Shown here: in pieces, positions 1-6,940 of the stretch
How the letters are laid out: each line of letters starts with the position of its first letter
Numbering within the stretch: the first letter of the stretch is position 1
Source: Bryobacteraceae bacterium
GTDB taxonomy: Bacteria > Acidobacteriota > Terriglobia > Bryobacterales > Bryobacteraceae
Assembly (NCBI GenBank): GCA_947456995.1
Contig: CANGVB010000171.1
Span: forward strand, 1-7,443
Direction: 5' to 3'
DNA length: 7,443 nucleotides
The notes under the pieces: generated by a model
What the model was told of the DNA's origin: nothing
Seen by the model: the letters and a program-made list of their open reading frames with translations, nothing else
The model's database searches: none
Made by a program: the position numbers and the translations under genes

Positions 1-1
1 A

Positions 2-814
2 GTCTTCGGCCTGGTAGGCCCGGACGGTGCGGGTAAAACTACAACCCTGCGTATGCTCTGCGGCCTGGTAGATCCCGACAAGGGTGATGCAGTGGTTGCG
101 GGCCTCGAAGTTGTCAAACACCTCGATCAAGTCAAAGACGCCATCGGCTACATGGCCCAGAAATTCGGCCTCTACGGTGACCTCACCGTCGAAGAGAACA
201 TGGATTTCTATGCCGACCTCTTCGGCATCACAGGGCAAGTGCGAGTAGACCTCAAAACCCGCCTGCTCCAGATGACCCGAATGGAGCCCTTCCGCGACCG
301 CCCCGCCGCCAAGCTGTCCGGCGGCATGAAGCAGAAGCTCTCCCTCATGTGTACCCTGCTACACAAACCCCAGATCCTCTTCCTCGACGAGCCCACCAAC
401 GGCGTAGACCCCGTCTCCCGCCGCGACTTCTGGCTCATCCTAGAAGAGCTCGTCAAAGACGGCATGACTGTAGTGGTCTCCACCGCCTATCTCGACGAAG
501 CCGAGCGCTGCCACCGTGTCGCTTTGATGGATCGCGGCCGAATCGTCCTCTGCGGCACCCCCGCCGAGCTCAAAGCCAATCTGCCCGAGAAGTGTTACGC
601 CGTCCGCGGAGCCAACCTGCGCGAGATCAAGCACACTCTCGAATCGCGCCCTGGCGTCAGTAGCGTCGAGATGAGCGGCGCGGCCCTGCATCTCTTCCTC
701 AAGCCCGATGCCAAACTCCTCGACATCATTGCCGACCTCGACATTGATGCCGAGCGCATCACACCCACCCTTGAAGACATTCTGATTTCCGAAATTCACC
801 GAGCCGTTGCATGA
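2..814 (+). CDS. YbhF-type ABC exporter ATPase, N-half equivalent (5' partial)
   Basis: ATP-binding subunit of a YbhFSR-type ABC-2 exporter, acting at the cytoplasmic face of the inner membrane. The start lies before the window; 270 residues are visible. In order: Walker A GPDGAGKT (visible residues 6-13), Q-loop in YMAQKF (about 51-56), signature LSGGMKQ (105-111), Walker B ILFLDE (125-130), D-loop NGVD, then STAYLDEAE, where the usual switch histidine is alanine (visible residue 162, codon 485-487). A tail of about 75 residues follows the ATPase core. From memory, E. coli YbhF has in its N-terminal half the same Asp-containing Walker A, a non-histidine switch position and a similar tail, so this is best read as that half encoded as its own gene. 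The TGA stop overlaps the next ATG as ATGA, pointing to co-translation. Substrate unknown. Family call is firm; equivalence to the YbhF N-half is likely. Confidence 0.93.
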   Translation, partial: VFGLVGPDGAGKTTTLRMLCGLVDPDKGDAVVAGLEVVKHLDQVKDAIGYMAQKFGLYGDLTVEENMDFYADLFGITGQVRVDLKTRLLQMTRMEPFRDRPAAKLSGGMKQKLSLMCTLLHKPQILFLDEPTNGVDPVSRRDFWLILEELVKDGMTVVVSTAYLDEAERCHRVALMDRGRIVLCGTPAELKANLPEKCYAVRGANLREIKHTLESRPGVSSVEMSGAALHLFLKPDAKLLDIIADLDIDAERITPTLEDILISEIHRAVA

Positions 815-1554
815 GTGAGTTCAGCGTAGTCATCGAACACTTAACCAAGCGCTTCGGCACTTTCGTCGCCGTCGACAACGTCACCCTCAACGTCGGCAAA
901 GGTGAAATCTTCGGCTTTCTTGGCCCCAATGGTGCCGGCAAATCCACCACGATCCGCATCCTCTGCGGCCTGCTCGCCCCCACCAGCGGCAAAGCAATAG
1001 TAGCTGGCTACAACGTCGCGAGCGACCCCGAACTCGTCCGCGCCAACATCGGCTACATGTCCCAACGCTTCTCCCTATACGACGATCTCACCGTAGCTGA
1101 GAACATCGATTTCTTCAGCGGCATCTACGGCGTTGCCAAAGACAAGCGCCCCATCCGTAAGCAATACGCGCTCGACATGTCGGGTCTGGTGGGCCGCGAA
1201 GACTCAATGACGCGCACCCTCCCCGGCGGCCTCAAACAACGCCTCGCCCTCGGCTGCGCCATCCTCCACGAGCCACCCATCATCTTTCTCGACGAGCCCA
1301 CCAGTGGTGTCGACCCCATCGCTCGCCGCAGCTTCTGGGATCTCATCTATCAACTCTCAGAAGCTGGCCAAACCGTCTTCGTAACCACCCACTACATGGA
1401 TGAGGCCGAATACTGCCACCGCCTCGCGCTCATGTACAAGGGCAAGATGATCTCACTCGGCACGCCAGCCGAGCTCAAACAGGCACTCGGCAAAGGCAGT
1501 ATGGAAGAAGTCTTCGTCGAAAGCATCGAGCGCGAAGAGGCAGCCAGCGTATGA
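811..1554 (+). CDS. YbhF-type ABC exporter ATPase, C-half equivalent
   Basis: Second ATPase subunit of the same exporter, 247 residues, a normal length for a single ABC domain. Visible motifs: Walker A GPNGAGKS (38-45), Q-loop Gln85 in YMSQRF, signature LPGGLKQ (137-143, proline instead of the usual serine), Walker B IIFLDE (157-162), D-loop SGVD (165-168) and switch histidine His194 in TTHYMDEAE. As I recall it, E. coli YbhF's C-terminal ABC domain also has a non-standard signature (LPLG). The start ATG at 811 sits in an ATGA overlap with the previous stop; no clear Shine-Dalgarno precedes it, which fits translational coupling. Its own TGA again overlaps the next ATG. It probably forms a heterodimer with the preceding ATPase, because two adjacent, different ATPases are paired with two different permeases. 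A homodimer cannot be excluded from sequence. Confidence 0.95.
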   Translation: MSEFSVVIEHLTKRFGTFVAVDNVTLNVGKGEIFGFLGPNGAGKSTTIRILCGLLAPTSGKAIVAGYNVASDPELVRANIGYMSQRFSLYDDLTVAENIDFFSGIYGVAKDKRPIRKQYALDMSGLVGREDSMTRTLPGGLKQRLALGCAILHEPPIIFLDEPTSGVDPIARRSFWDLIYQLSEAGQTVFVTTHYMDEAEYCHRLALMYKGKMISLGTPAELKQALGKGSMEEVFVESIEREEAASV

Positions 1555-2681
1555 ACTTCCGCCGCTGGTGGGCCGTTACCCGCAAAGAATTTCTGCACAT
1601 CGTGCGCGACCCGCTCAGCCTCTACATGGCCCTCGCGATCCCGCTCCTGTTGCTGCTCCTCTTCGGTTACGCCCTCAGCCTTGATGTCGATCACGTGCCG
1701 ACAGCCGTATACGATCTCGATCGAAGCTCCGCCAGCCGCGAACTGATCGAGCAATTCAAAGGCAGCCGCTATTTCGACATCGTCGCCTCGGCCAGCACCC
1801 CCGATGAACTCAACGCCGCGATCGACCGAGGCAAGGCCATCATAGGTGTCGTGATTCAGCCCGGCTTCGGCTCAGACCTCAAGGGAGGCCGCGAAGCGAA
1901 GGTGCAATTGATCCTTGATGGCAGCGATTCCAACACGGCCAGCATTGCCCTCGGCTACGCCCAAAGCCTCGTCACTCTCTACGGCATTGAAGTTCGTGCC
2001 ATTGCCCGAGAACGTCTCGGCGCACCCAAAGTGAACTCGATCGACACCCGCATCCGCGTCGTCTTCAACAGCGATCTCAAAAGCCGCAACTACATCGTCC
2101 CCGGCCTGATCGCCGTCATTCTGATGATCATCGCCGCCGTCCTCACCAGCCTCTGCGTCGCCCGCGAATGGGAAAACGGCAGCATGGAGCAGCTCCTCTC
2201 AACGCCCCTCCGTCCTGTAGAATTCCTCCTCGGCAAACTAGCCGCTTACTTCGCCATCGGCATGATCGATATGGTGATCTGCATCGTCACGGGCGTCTTC
2301 CTCTTTGAAGTCCCATTGCGTGGCAGCGCGGTATTGCTTATCGCCAGCTCAGCCCTCTTCTGCTTTGGTGCGCTCTGCTGGGGCATCCTGCTATCAACGA
2401 TCACCCGCAACCAGGTCATCGCCTATCAGCTCAGCATGATCTCCAGCTTCCTGCCAGCCTTCCTCCTGAGTGGCTTCATCTACTCCATCGACAACATGCC
2501 ACCGGTAATCCAATTGGTCTCGCGCATCGTGCCGGCCCGTTACTTTGTCACGATCCTCAAGGGCATCTTCCTCAAAGGCGTGGGCATTCAAATCCTTTGG
2601 GCCGAGCTGCTAGCTCTGCTCCTCTACGGCTCCATCGTCTTCTTTATTGCCGTCCGCAAAATGCGGGCCAAGGTGGCATAA
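1551..2681 (+). CDS. ABC-2 type permease, YbhS-like
   Basis: Inner-membrane permease subunit of the exporter, 376 residues. The N-terminus (about 1-22) is an amphipathic cytoplasmic stretch with the KEFLHIVRDP motif typical of ABC-2 permeases. Membrane segment 1 (about 24-44) is followed by a soluble domain of roughly 135 residues (45-180), expected on the periplasmic side. Five more membrane segments follow near 181-203, 229-252, 258-283, 290-310 and 348-367. The motifs AREWENGSMEQLLSTP (204-219) and LSGFIYSIDNMPP (306-318) resemble E. coli YbhS more than YbhR, judged from memory. The start ATG overlaps the ATPase stop as ATGA, and a modest GAAGAGG Shine-Dalgarno lies at 1534-1540. The gene order supports pairing with the next permease as a heterodimer. 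Family call is firm; the transported compound is unknown. YbhFSR in E. coli has been linked to drug and cation export. Confidence 0.93.
   Translation: MNFRRWWAVTRKEFLHIVRDPLSLYMALAIPLLLLLLFGYALSLDVDHVPTAVYDLDRSSASRELIEQFKGSRYFDIVASASTPDELNAAIDRGKAIIGVVIQPGFGSDLKGGREAKVQLILDGSDSNTASIALGYAQSLVTLYGIEVRAIARERLGAPKVNSIDTRIRVVFNSDLKSRNYIVPGLIAVILMIIAAVLTSLCVAREWENGSMEQLLSTPLRPVEFLLGKLAAYFAIGMIDMVICIVTGVFLFEVPLRGSAVLLIASSALFCFGALCWGILLSTITRNQVIAYQLSMISSFLPAFLLSGFIYSIDNMPPVIQLVSRIVPARYFVTILKGIFLKGVGIQILWAELLALLLYGSIVFFIAVRKMRAKVA
2670..2676 (+). promoter_or_regulatory. Ribosome binding site deciding the second permease start
   Basis: AAGGTGG, 10 bases before the ATG at 2687 and lying within the last codons of the preceding permease gene. 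It supports ATG 2687 over an in-frame ATG at 2597 that would add 30 residues read from another frame of the upstream gene. Confidence 0.5.
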
Positions 2682-2686
2682 ATCCT

Positions 2687-3838
2687 ATGTGGGAACGCAT
2701 TCGAGAAATGATCATCAAAGAGCTCAAGCAGACCCTGCGTGAGCCTAAGATGCGCGCCACGCTCATCATGCCGCCGCTGATCCAGTTGCTGGTCTTCGGC
2801 TACGCCGTTAACCTCGACGTAGAACACGCCAAGCTCGCCTGGATGGATCAGGATCGCAGCATCGAATCCCGCGAACTCCTCGAACAATTCACCGGCTCCG
2901 CCCGCTTCACTGTTGTCCGTTTCCTCGAATCCGAACAAGACACCCACCTCACGCACGACCGCAGCGAAGTAGAAGGCGTCGTCCGCATCCTCCCCGGCTT
3001 CGCTGCCGATATCGCTCGCGGCCGCGCGGCCTCCGTGCAGGTGCTCGTCGACGGTACTAACTCAAACACCGCCAGCATCGTCTCAACCCAGTGCACGCAG
3101 GTGATCCGCCAGTTCAGCGCCAAAAAACTCGAAAAACTCCAGCGTCAAAAGCTCGTCGGCCGCGCCGTAGACCGCCCCCTCTTTGCCCCACTCCCCACCC
3201 TCACCATTGAGCCAAGAGTCTGGTTCAACCCGGAGCTACGCAGCCGCAACTACTTCGTGCCCGGCGTTCTCGTCAACATCATCATGCTGGTTACGCTCTC
3301 GCTTACATCCATGGCCATCGTGCGAGAGAAAGAGATCGGCACCATGGAACAGCTCATGGTCACCCCCATCCGGCCCATCGAGTTGATCATCGGCAAGACG
3401 CTTCCCTTTGCCGCAATCGGGATGATTCAGCTACTCTTTATCACCATGGTGGGGATGCTGGTATTTCAGGTTCCGCTCAACGGCAGCCCGGGTCTGCTCG
3501 TCTTCTCAAGCCTCTTCTTCATCGAGTGCACGCTCGGCCTTGGCCTCTTCATCTCCACCATCTCAAACACCCAACAGCAGGCGATGATGACGACGCTCTT
3601 TGTCTTTCAGCCGATGTTCATGCTGAGTGGCTTCAGCTTCCCCATCCGCAACATGCCTGAGATCGTACAGTGGGTCACCTACCTGAACCCTATGCGCTAC
3701 TTCATGGAAGTAGTGCGAGGAATCTTCCTCAAGGGCGTCGGCATCGAGATCCTCTGGCCGCAGATTTTGGCTCTTGCCGTTCTTGGCACAACGATCCTCG
3801 CGATCAGCGCAATGCGCTTCCGCAAGAGGCTCGACTAG
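2687..3838 (+). CDS. ABC-2 type permease, YbhR-like
   Basis: Second permease of the exporter, 383 residues from ATG 2687. This start is chosen because MWERIREMIIKELKQTLREP is the standard amphipathic N-terminus of ABC-2 permeases, a Shine-Dalgarno precedes it, and it lies 5 bases after the upstream stop. Membrane segment 1 spans about 23-42, then an extracytoplasmic domain (about 43-187), then segments near 189-212, 239-260, 268-291, 296-316 and 355-374. The motifs VREKEIGTMEQLMVTPI (212-228), STISNTQQQAM (290-300) and LNPMRYF (333-339) recall E. coli YbhR, including the STQQQA block, from memory. It is a paralogue of the preceding permease: both carry a DG-NSNTASI-type motif in the soluble domain and FLKGVGI-ILW near the C-terminus. 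Last gene of the operon; its TAG stop shares CTAG with the stop of the convergent gene. Confidence 0.93.
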   Translation: MWERIREMIIKELKQTLREPKMRATLIMPPLIQLLVFGYAVNLDVEHAKLAWMDQDRSIESRELLEQFTGSARFTVVRFLESEQDTHLTHDRSEVEGVVRILPGFAADIARGRAASVQVLVDGTNSNTASIVSTQCTQVIRQFSAKKLEKLQRQKLVGRAVDRPLFAPLPTLTIEPRVWFNPELRSRNYFVPGVLVNIIMLVTLSLTSMAIVREKEIGTMEQLMVTPIRPIELIIGKTLPFAAIGMIQLLFITMVGMLVFQVPLNGSPGLLVFSSLFFIECTLGLGLFISTISNTQQQAMMTTLFVFQPMFMLSGFSFPIRNMPEIVQWVTYLNPMRYFMEVVRGIFLKGVGIEILWPQILALAVLGTTILAISAMRFRKRLD

Positions 3839-5781
3839 CGGTCTGTGTTCTGGCGCTTGTAAGGCTCACGCACGTGCTTAGCGGCTTCTTCCATTGCGCC
3901 CTGCGTGTTGTCCTTAGTGCGGATCGCCTGATTGTATTCGCTCACCGCACGCTCACGCTGCCCGGTGATATCGAAGATCTTGCCCAGATTGATGTGGGTC
4001 CAGACTTCGGTCCACTTCGGCTCGAGATCGCCATTCAGCACTTCGCGAAACTCATTGGCCGCAGCCTGATAGTTGTTCTGCAGAAAGAAAATCTCGGCCA
4101 CACGGTAATGCCCGAGTGACGAATTGCGATTCACTTCGAGCGCCTTTTGATACTCCTTGAGCGCCTCCTGGAAGTCACTCACCTCAGCAAACTGCTCACC
4201 CTTACGAATCGCTACCGCCACACGAATCTTGTCGTCATAACGCAGCACCTGCATGTCCGGGTCGAGCTTCACAATCACCGGCTTGCCAAAGGTCTCGACG
4301 CTGAATTCAGACGAGGTGCCCACCACCTCAACGGTCTTCTCTTCCGGGTTGCCCTCGGTCTCAATCTTCAGCTTCACCGGCATGCGGAAGGTATCGAGAT
4401 CCTGCGACACCTTGCCGAGAATCCGGAAGCCCTTGGCCGTACGAAACACCGTGTAGGTGAGCTTGAATTCGGGCGCACCTGAGGATTCGATCCACTGAAT
4501 GAAGAAGTACTGGAGGTCACTGCCATAAGCCTGTTCGGCAACTTTGCGAAGATCGTTGGTAGAAACCTGCTTGTAGGCATAGGTCTTGGCAAAGTTCTTG
4601 AGCGTCGCCTCAAACTTGTCCTTACCCAGGAGTCCGCGCAGCATGTTCAGCACAGCCGAACCCTTACCCGCAGTTGCGGCCCAGAACTCCGGCGAATAGT
4701 CTTCATAACGGGAACTCTGAATCAGCGGTGGCTCAGGCTGCGTCAGTGCTTCAACATAAACGTCACGCATCTCAGTCTCAACAGCCGAAGGCCCGCCGGT
4801 TGACTCGAAATACATCGACTCCGAATATCGTGCCAGCCCATTCACAATCCAGATGTGGTTCCGGGTGGTTGGCGAAAGCAAACCGCCCCACCACTGCCGC
4901 GACACCTGATTCACGATCAACCGCTGATTCACCTCTGTACCAATGCCGGAAGGCGAAAGAAACAGCAGGCCGGGTGCCGAATACCCATTCGGAAAACCCT
5001 TGAAGGTCTCGGCCAGATACAGGTTCACCGAAGGAGGCTTGCCATTCAAATCCGACAAAAAGTTCATTGCCTTCGACACCATCGCGCCAGTCTCATTCGC
5101 CATCGCAACGTTGTTAAAGAACATCGTCGTAGTGACACCCTCAATGCTGGTCTGCACTGGCTTCACCTTCACCAGAGAAAAGCTGCCATAAAGCGCCGGC
5201 TGCGTCGTCTTGAAGCTGGTCACCGTGTTTGTCCCAGCCTCGGTCTTCAGATCCACACCAGAGCTCAACACACGAAACTCCGTCGGTGCCGTCACGTTCA
5301 GATTCATCGTGTAGCGGTCGCTCGTGTATTCATTCACCGGGAACCAGCGTGCCGGATACAGCAGCGTTGCACCAGTAGCCTCGATCGCCGCAAAGCGGAT
5401 GCCGTAAACCGGGCTCTCTTCGCGTCCATCAAAACGCCCGTCGTAATCAAAGGTCACTGTGGTGGATTTGCCCTTGGCCAAGGGCTGCGAGAACTGCAAA
5501 CGGTAATTGAAATCGCTGGTCTTTGAGAACGCTACCGGCCCGCCCGCATCGTCGGTCACATTCGACACACGCATGGCGTCGTTGAAGTCTACCTGGATCG
5601 AAGACAGACGGTCGTCCAGCGGCGTGAAGCGCATCTTCACCTTGGCCAGCATCGTTTGCGACGCAGGCGTCACCGCCACATCAATGTCGTAGTGTTCTAC
5701 GTCGACACGACCGCGGCGATCTTGCTGCGCGTACAGCGCCGCGCTAAGCAACAGAATTGGCAGGAATCTCATTTTGTTCAT
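3835..5781 (-). CDS. Exported M1-aminopeptidase-like pseudoenzyme with C-terminal TPR repeats
   Basis: 648 residues. An N-terminal signal peptide (KMRFLPILLLSAALYA, cleavage likely near residue 18) predicts export to the periplasm. Residues about 25-210 resemble the beta-rich M1 N-domain; about 220-440 resemble the catalytic domain, ending in KGSAVLNMLRGLLGKDKF (373-390) and FFIQWIESSGAPEF (426-439). Residues about 523-626 hold about three TPR repeats, usually protein-binding. Family M1 needs HEXXH-x18-E, GAMEN and a catalytic tyrosine. Here HEXXH reads NQVSR (291-295), the third zinc ligand is Asn314, AMENPGL reads GYSAPGL (266-272), and the YxKG tyrosine is Ala371. Peptidase activity is therefore very unlikely; a binding or scaffold role is my inference. 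The frame is intact, so it is not a decayed gene. The start could be ATG 5781 or 5772; both keep the signal peptide. It starts inside the end of lpxB, so the two are probably co-transcribed. Confidence 0.85.
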   Translation of the reverse strand: MNKMRFLPILLLSAALYAQQDRRGRVDVEHYDIDVAVTPASQTMLAKVKMRFTPLDDRLSSIQVDFNDAMRVSNVTDDAGGPVAFSKTSDFNYRLQFSQPLAKGKSTTVTFDYDGRFDGREESPVYGIRFAAIEATGATLLYPARWFPVNEYTSDRYTMNLNVTAPTEFRVLSSGVDLKTEAGTNTVTSFKTTQPALYGSFSLVKVKPVQTSIEGVTTTMFFNNVAMANETGAMVSKAMNFLSDLNGKPPSVNLYLAETFKGFPNGYSAPGLLFLSPSGIGTEVNQRLIVNQVSRQWWGGLLSPTTRNHIWIVNGLARYSESMYFESTGGPSAVETEMRDVYVEALTQPEPPLIQSSRYEDYSPEFWAATAGKGSAVLNMLRGLLGKDKFEATLKNFAKTYAYKQVSTNDLRKVAEQAYGSDLQYFFIQWIESSGAPEFKLTYTVFRTAKGFRILGKVSQDLDTFRMPVKLKIETEGNPEEKTVEVVGTSSEFSVETFGKPVIVKLDPDMQVLRYDDKIRVAVAIRKGEQFAEVSDFQEALKEYQKALEVNRNSSLGHYRVAEIFFLQNNYQAAANEFREVLNGDLEPKWTEVWTHINLGKIFDITGQRERAVSEYNQAIRTKDNTQGAMEEAAKHVREPYKRQNTDR

Positions 5782-6904
5782 TCAGGATCTCATCCACAAT
5801 TCGGGCCGCTACTTCAAACGGATCATGGTCGCTACGTAAAACGCGCGCCACCTCCGCCAGGCCCTCCTTCATATCATCCCGTTCCTTGGCACTCTGAAGC
5901 AAACGCAGGGTCTCCACGGCCAGCTTCTCGCCAGTCATGTTTTCCTGCATCAACTCCGGAATCACCTTCTTGCCAGCCACCAGGTTCACCATGGTGTAGA
6001 ACGGCACATCGACAAGAAATCTTCCAATCAACCAGCTCAGGCCCGTTACCCGATAGAAGCTCACAGTGGGCGCACCCAGCAGCGCGGCTTCCATCGTCAC
6101 TGTGCCTGAAGCGGCCAGCGCCACATCACAGTGTGCCAGCAATTCCCAGGTTTGACCTTCAATCACATGGATGGCTTCGGGCAGCGAATGGTTAGCAAAA
6201 AACATCCGTCCAATCGTGGGCGGGGTCCCTAGTACAAATTGCACGGGCATTTTTGCCCCAATCCGCCCCACCGCATCAATCAACGCCGGCAGATGCCGCG
6301 CGATCTCCCCATGCCGGCTCCCCGGCAGCAGCGCCACCATCGGCCGCGCCGGGTCGAGGCCAATCGACCCCAAAAACTCTTCCCGCGTCCGCTTCGCCGC
6401 GATATGGCGCGCCATCGGATGCCCAATGTAGCTGGTAGCGACACCCCGGTCGTTAAACCATTTCTCTTCAAACGGAAAAATACAAAGCAGACGCCGCAAG
6501 TCATGGCTCATCTGTTTGGCGCGCCCCTGCCGCCAGGCCCAGGCCTGCGGCGCCACCAGATACACCACCGGAATCCCCATCGCCTTCAGCCGTCGTGCCA
6601 CGCGCAGGTGAAAATCTGGCGAATCGGTCAGGATGGCGAGATCCGGCTTCTCCCGCTCAGCCGCCGCCAGCAGCTTCTGATACTCGCCATAGATCCCCGG
6701 CAGATGAGTCACCACCTCCACCAGCCCCACCACACCCAGCTTGCCGGCATCGATCACCGGCCGCACGCCCGCCGCAAGCATCTTCGGTTGCGCGCATCCA
6801 AAGAAGTCGAGATCGCTGCGTTTTCGGCGCAAAGCGTCCACCACGCCAGTGGCGTAAAAATCGCCACTCGCTTCCCCTGCCGAGATCAGGATCTTACGCG
6901 CCAC
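5744..6904 (-). CDS. lpxB: Lipid-A-disaccharide synthase
   Basis: Glycosyltransferase family 19 enzyme that joins UDP-2,3-diacylglucosamine and 2,3-diacylglucosamine 1-phosphate to form the tetraacyl disaccharide 1-phosphate of lipid A, at the cytoplasmic side of the inner membrane. From GTG 6904 the protein has 386 residues (E. coli LpxB: 382). Motifs in order: ILISAGEASGDFYATG (5-20), DSPDFH (94-99) around the catalytic aspartate region, VAPQAWAWRQGR (117-128), IGHPM (160-164), LLPGSRHGEI (192-201) and ASGTVTMEAALLGAP (265-279) for UDP-sugar binding. GTG 6904 is chosen because it puts the conserved K-I-L-I-S-A-G-E block four residues from the N-terminus; no ATG fits, and the Shine-Dalgarno is weak. 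The frame stays open further upstream, but that part is antisense to the divergent gene. No other lpx gene is visible nearby. The last 38 bases overlap the next gene. Confidence 0.96.
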   Translation of the reverse strand: MARKILISAGEASGDFYATGVVDALRRKRSDLDFFGCAQPKMLAAGVRPVIDAGKLGVVGLVEVVTHLPGIYGEYQKLLAAAEREKPDLAILTDSPDFHLRVARRLKAMGIPVVYLVAPQAWAWRQGRAKQMSHDLRRLLCIFPFEEKWFNDRGVATSYIGHPMARHIAAKRTREEFLGSIGLDPARPMVALLPGSRHGEIARHLPALIDAVGRIGAKMPVQFVLGTPPTIGRMFFANHSLPEAIHVIEGQTWELLAHCDVALAASGTVTMEAALLGAPTVSFYRVTGLSWLIGRFLVDVPFYTMVNLVAGKKVIPELMQENMTGEKLAVETLRLLQSAKERDDMKEGLAEVARVLRSDHDPFEVAARIVDEILNEQNEIPANSVA

Positions 6905-6940
6905 TTCTACCCAGCGTATCGCGCTATCATTCGGTTGTTG
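6905..6940. promoter_or_regulatory. 36-base divergent spacer between lpxB and the unknown gene
   Basis: The only non-coding gap of note in the window. It must serve two divergent genes, so at least one promoter probably reaches into coding sequence. On the + strand TATCAT (6925-6930) matches a sigma-70 -10 box at five of six bases, but no good -35 box lies 16-18 bases upstream. If it is used, transcription would start only a few bases before ATG 6941, giving a nearly leaderless mRNA, which fits the missing Shine-Dalgarno there. I see no convincing promoter for lpxB on the other strand. Low confidence in any specific site. Confidence 0.3.

Noticed and set aside
2597..2686. Upstream start adding 30 residues to the second permease
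   Set aside because: The added residues come from another frame of the preceding permease and do not resemble an ABC-2 N-terminus; ATG 2687 has a Shine-Dalgarno and the family N-terminal motif.
4855..5526. 223-residue + strand open frame opposite the M1-like gene
   Set aside because: Rich in Arg, His and Gln with no recognisable domain, and fully antisense to a gene with clear signal peptide and M1/TPR features. A by-product of GC-rich codon bias.
5656..6195. 179-residue + strand open frame opposite the lpxB/M1-like junction
   Set aside because: Pro/Ser/His-rich shadow of lpxB; no start signal and no domain.
6918..6927. Imperfect palindrome ATCGCGCTAT in the divergent spacer as a possible operator
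   Set aside because: Only 8 of 10 positions are symmetric, the arms do not extend outward, and such a short match is expected by chance.
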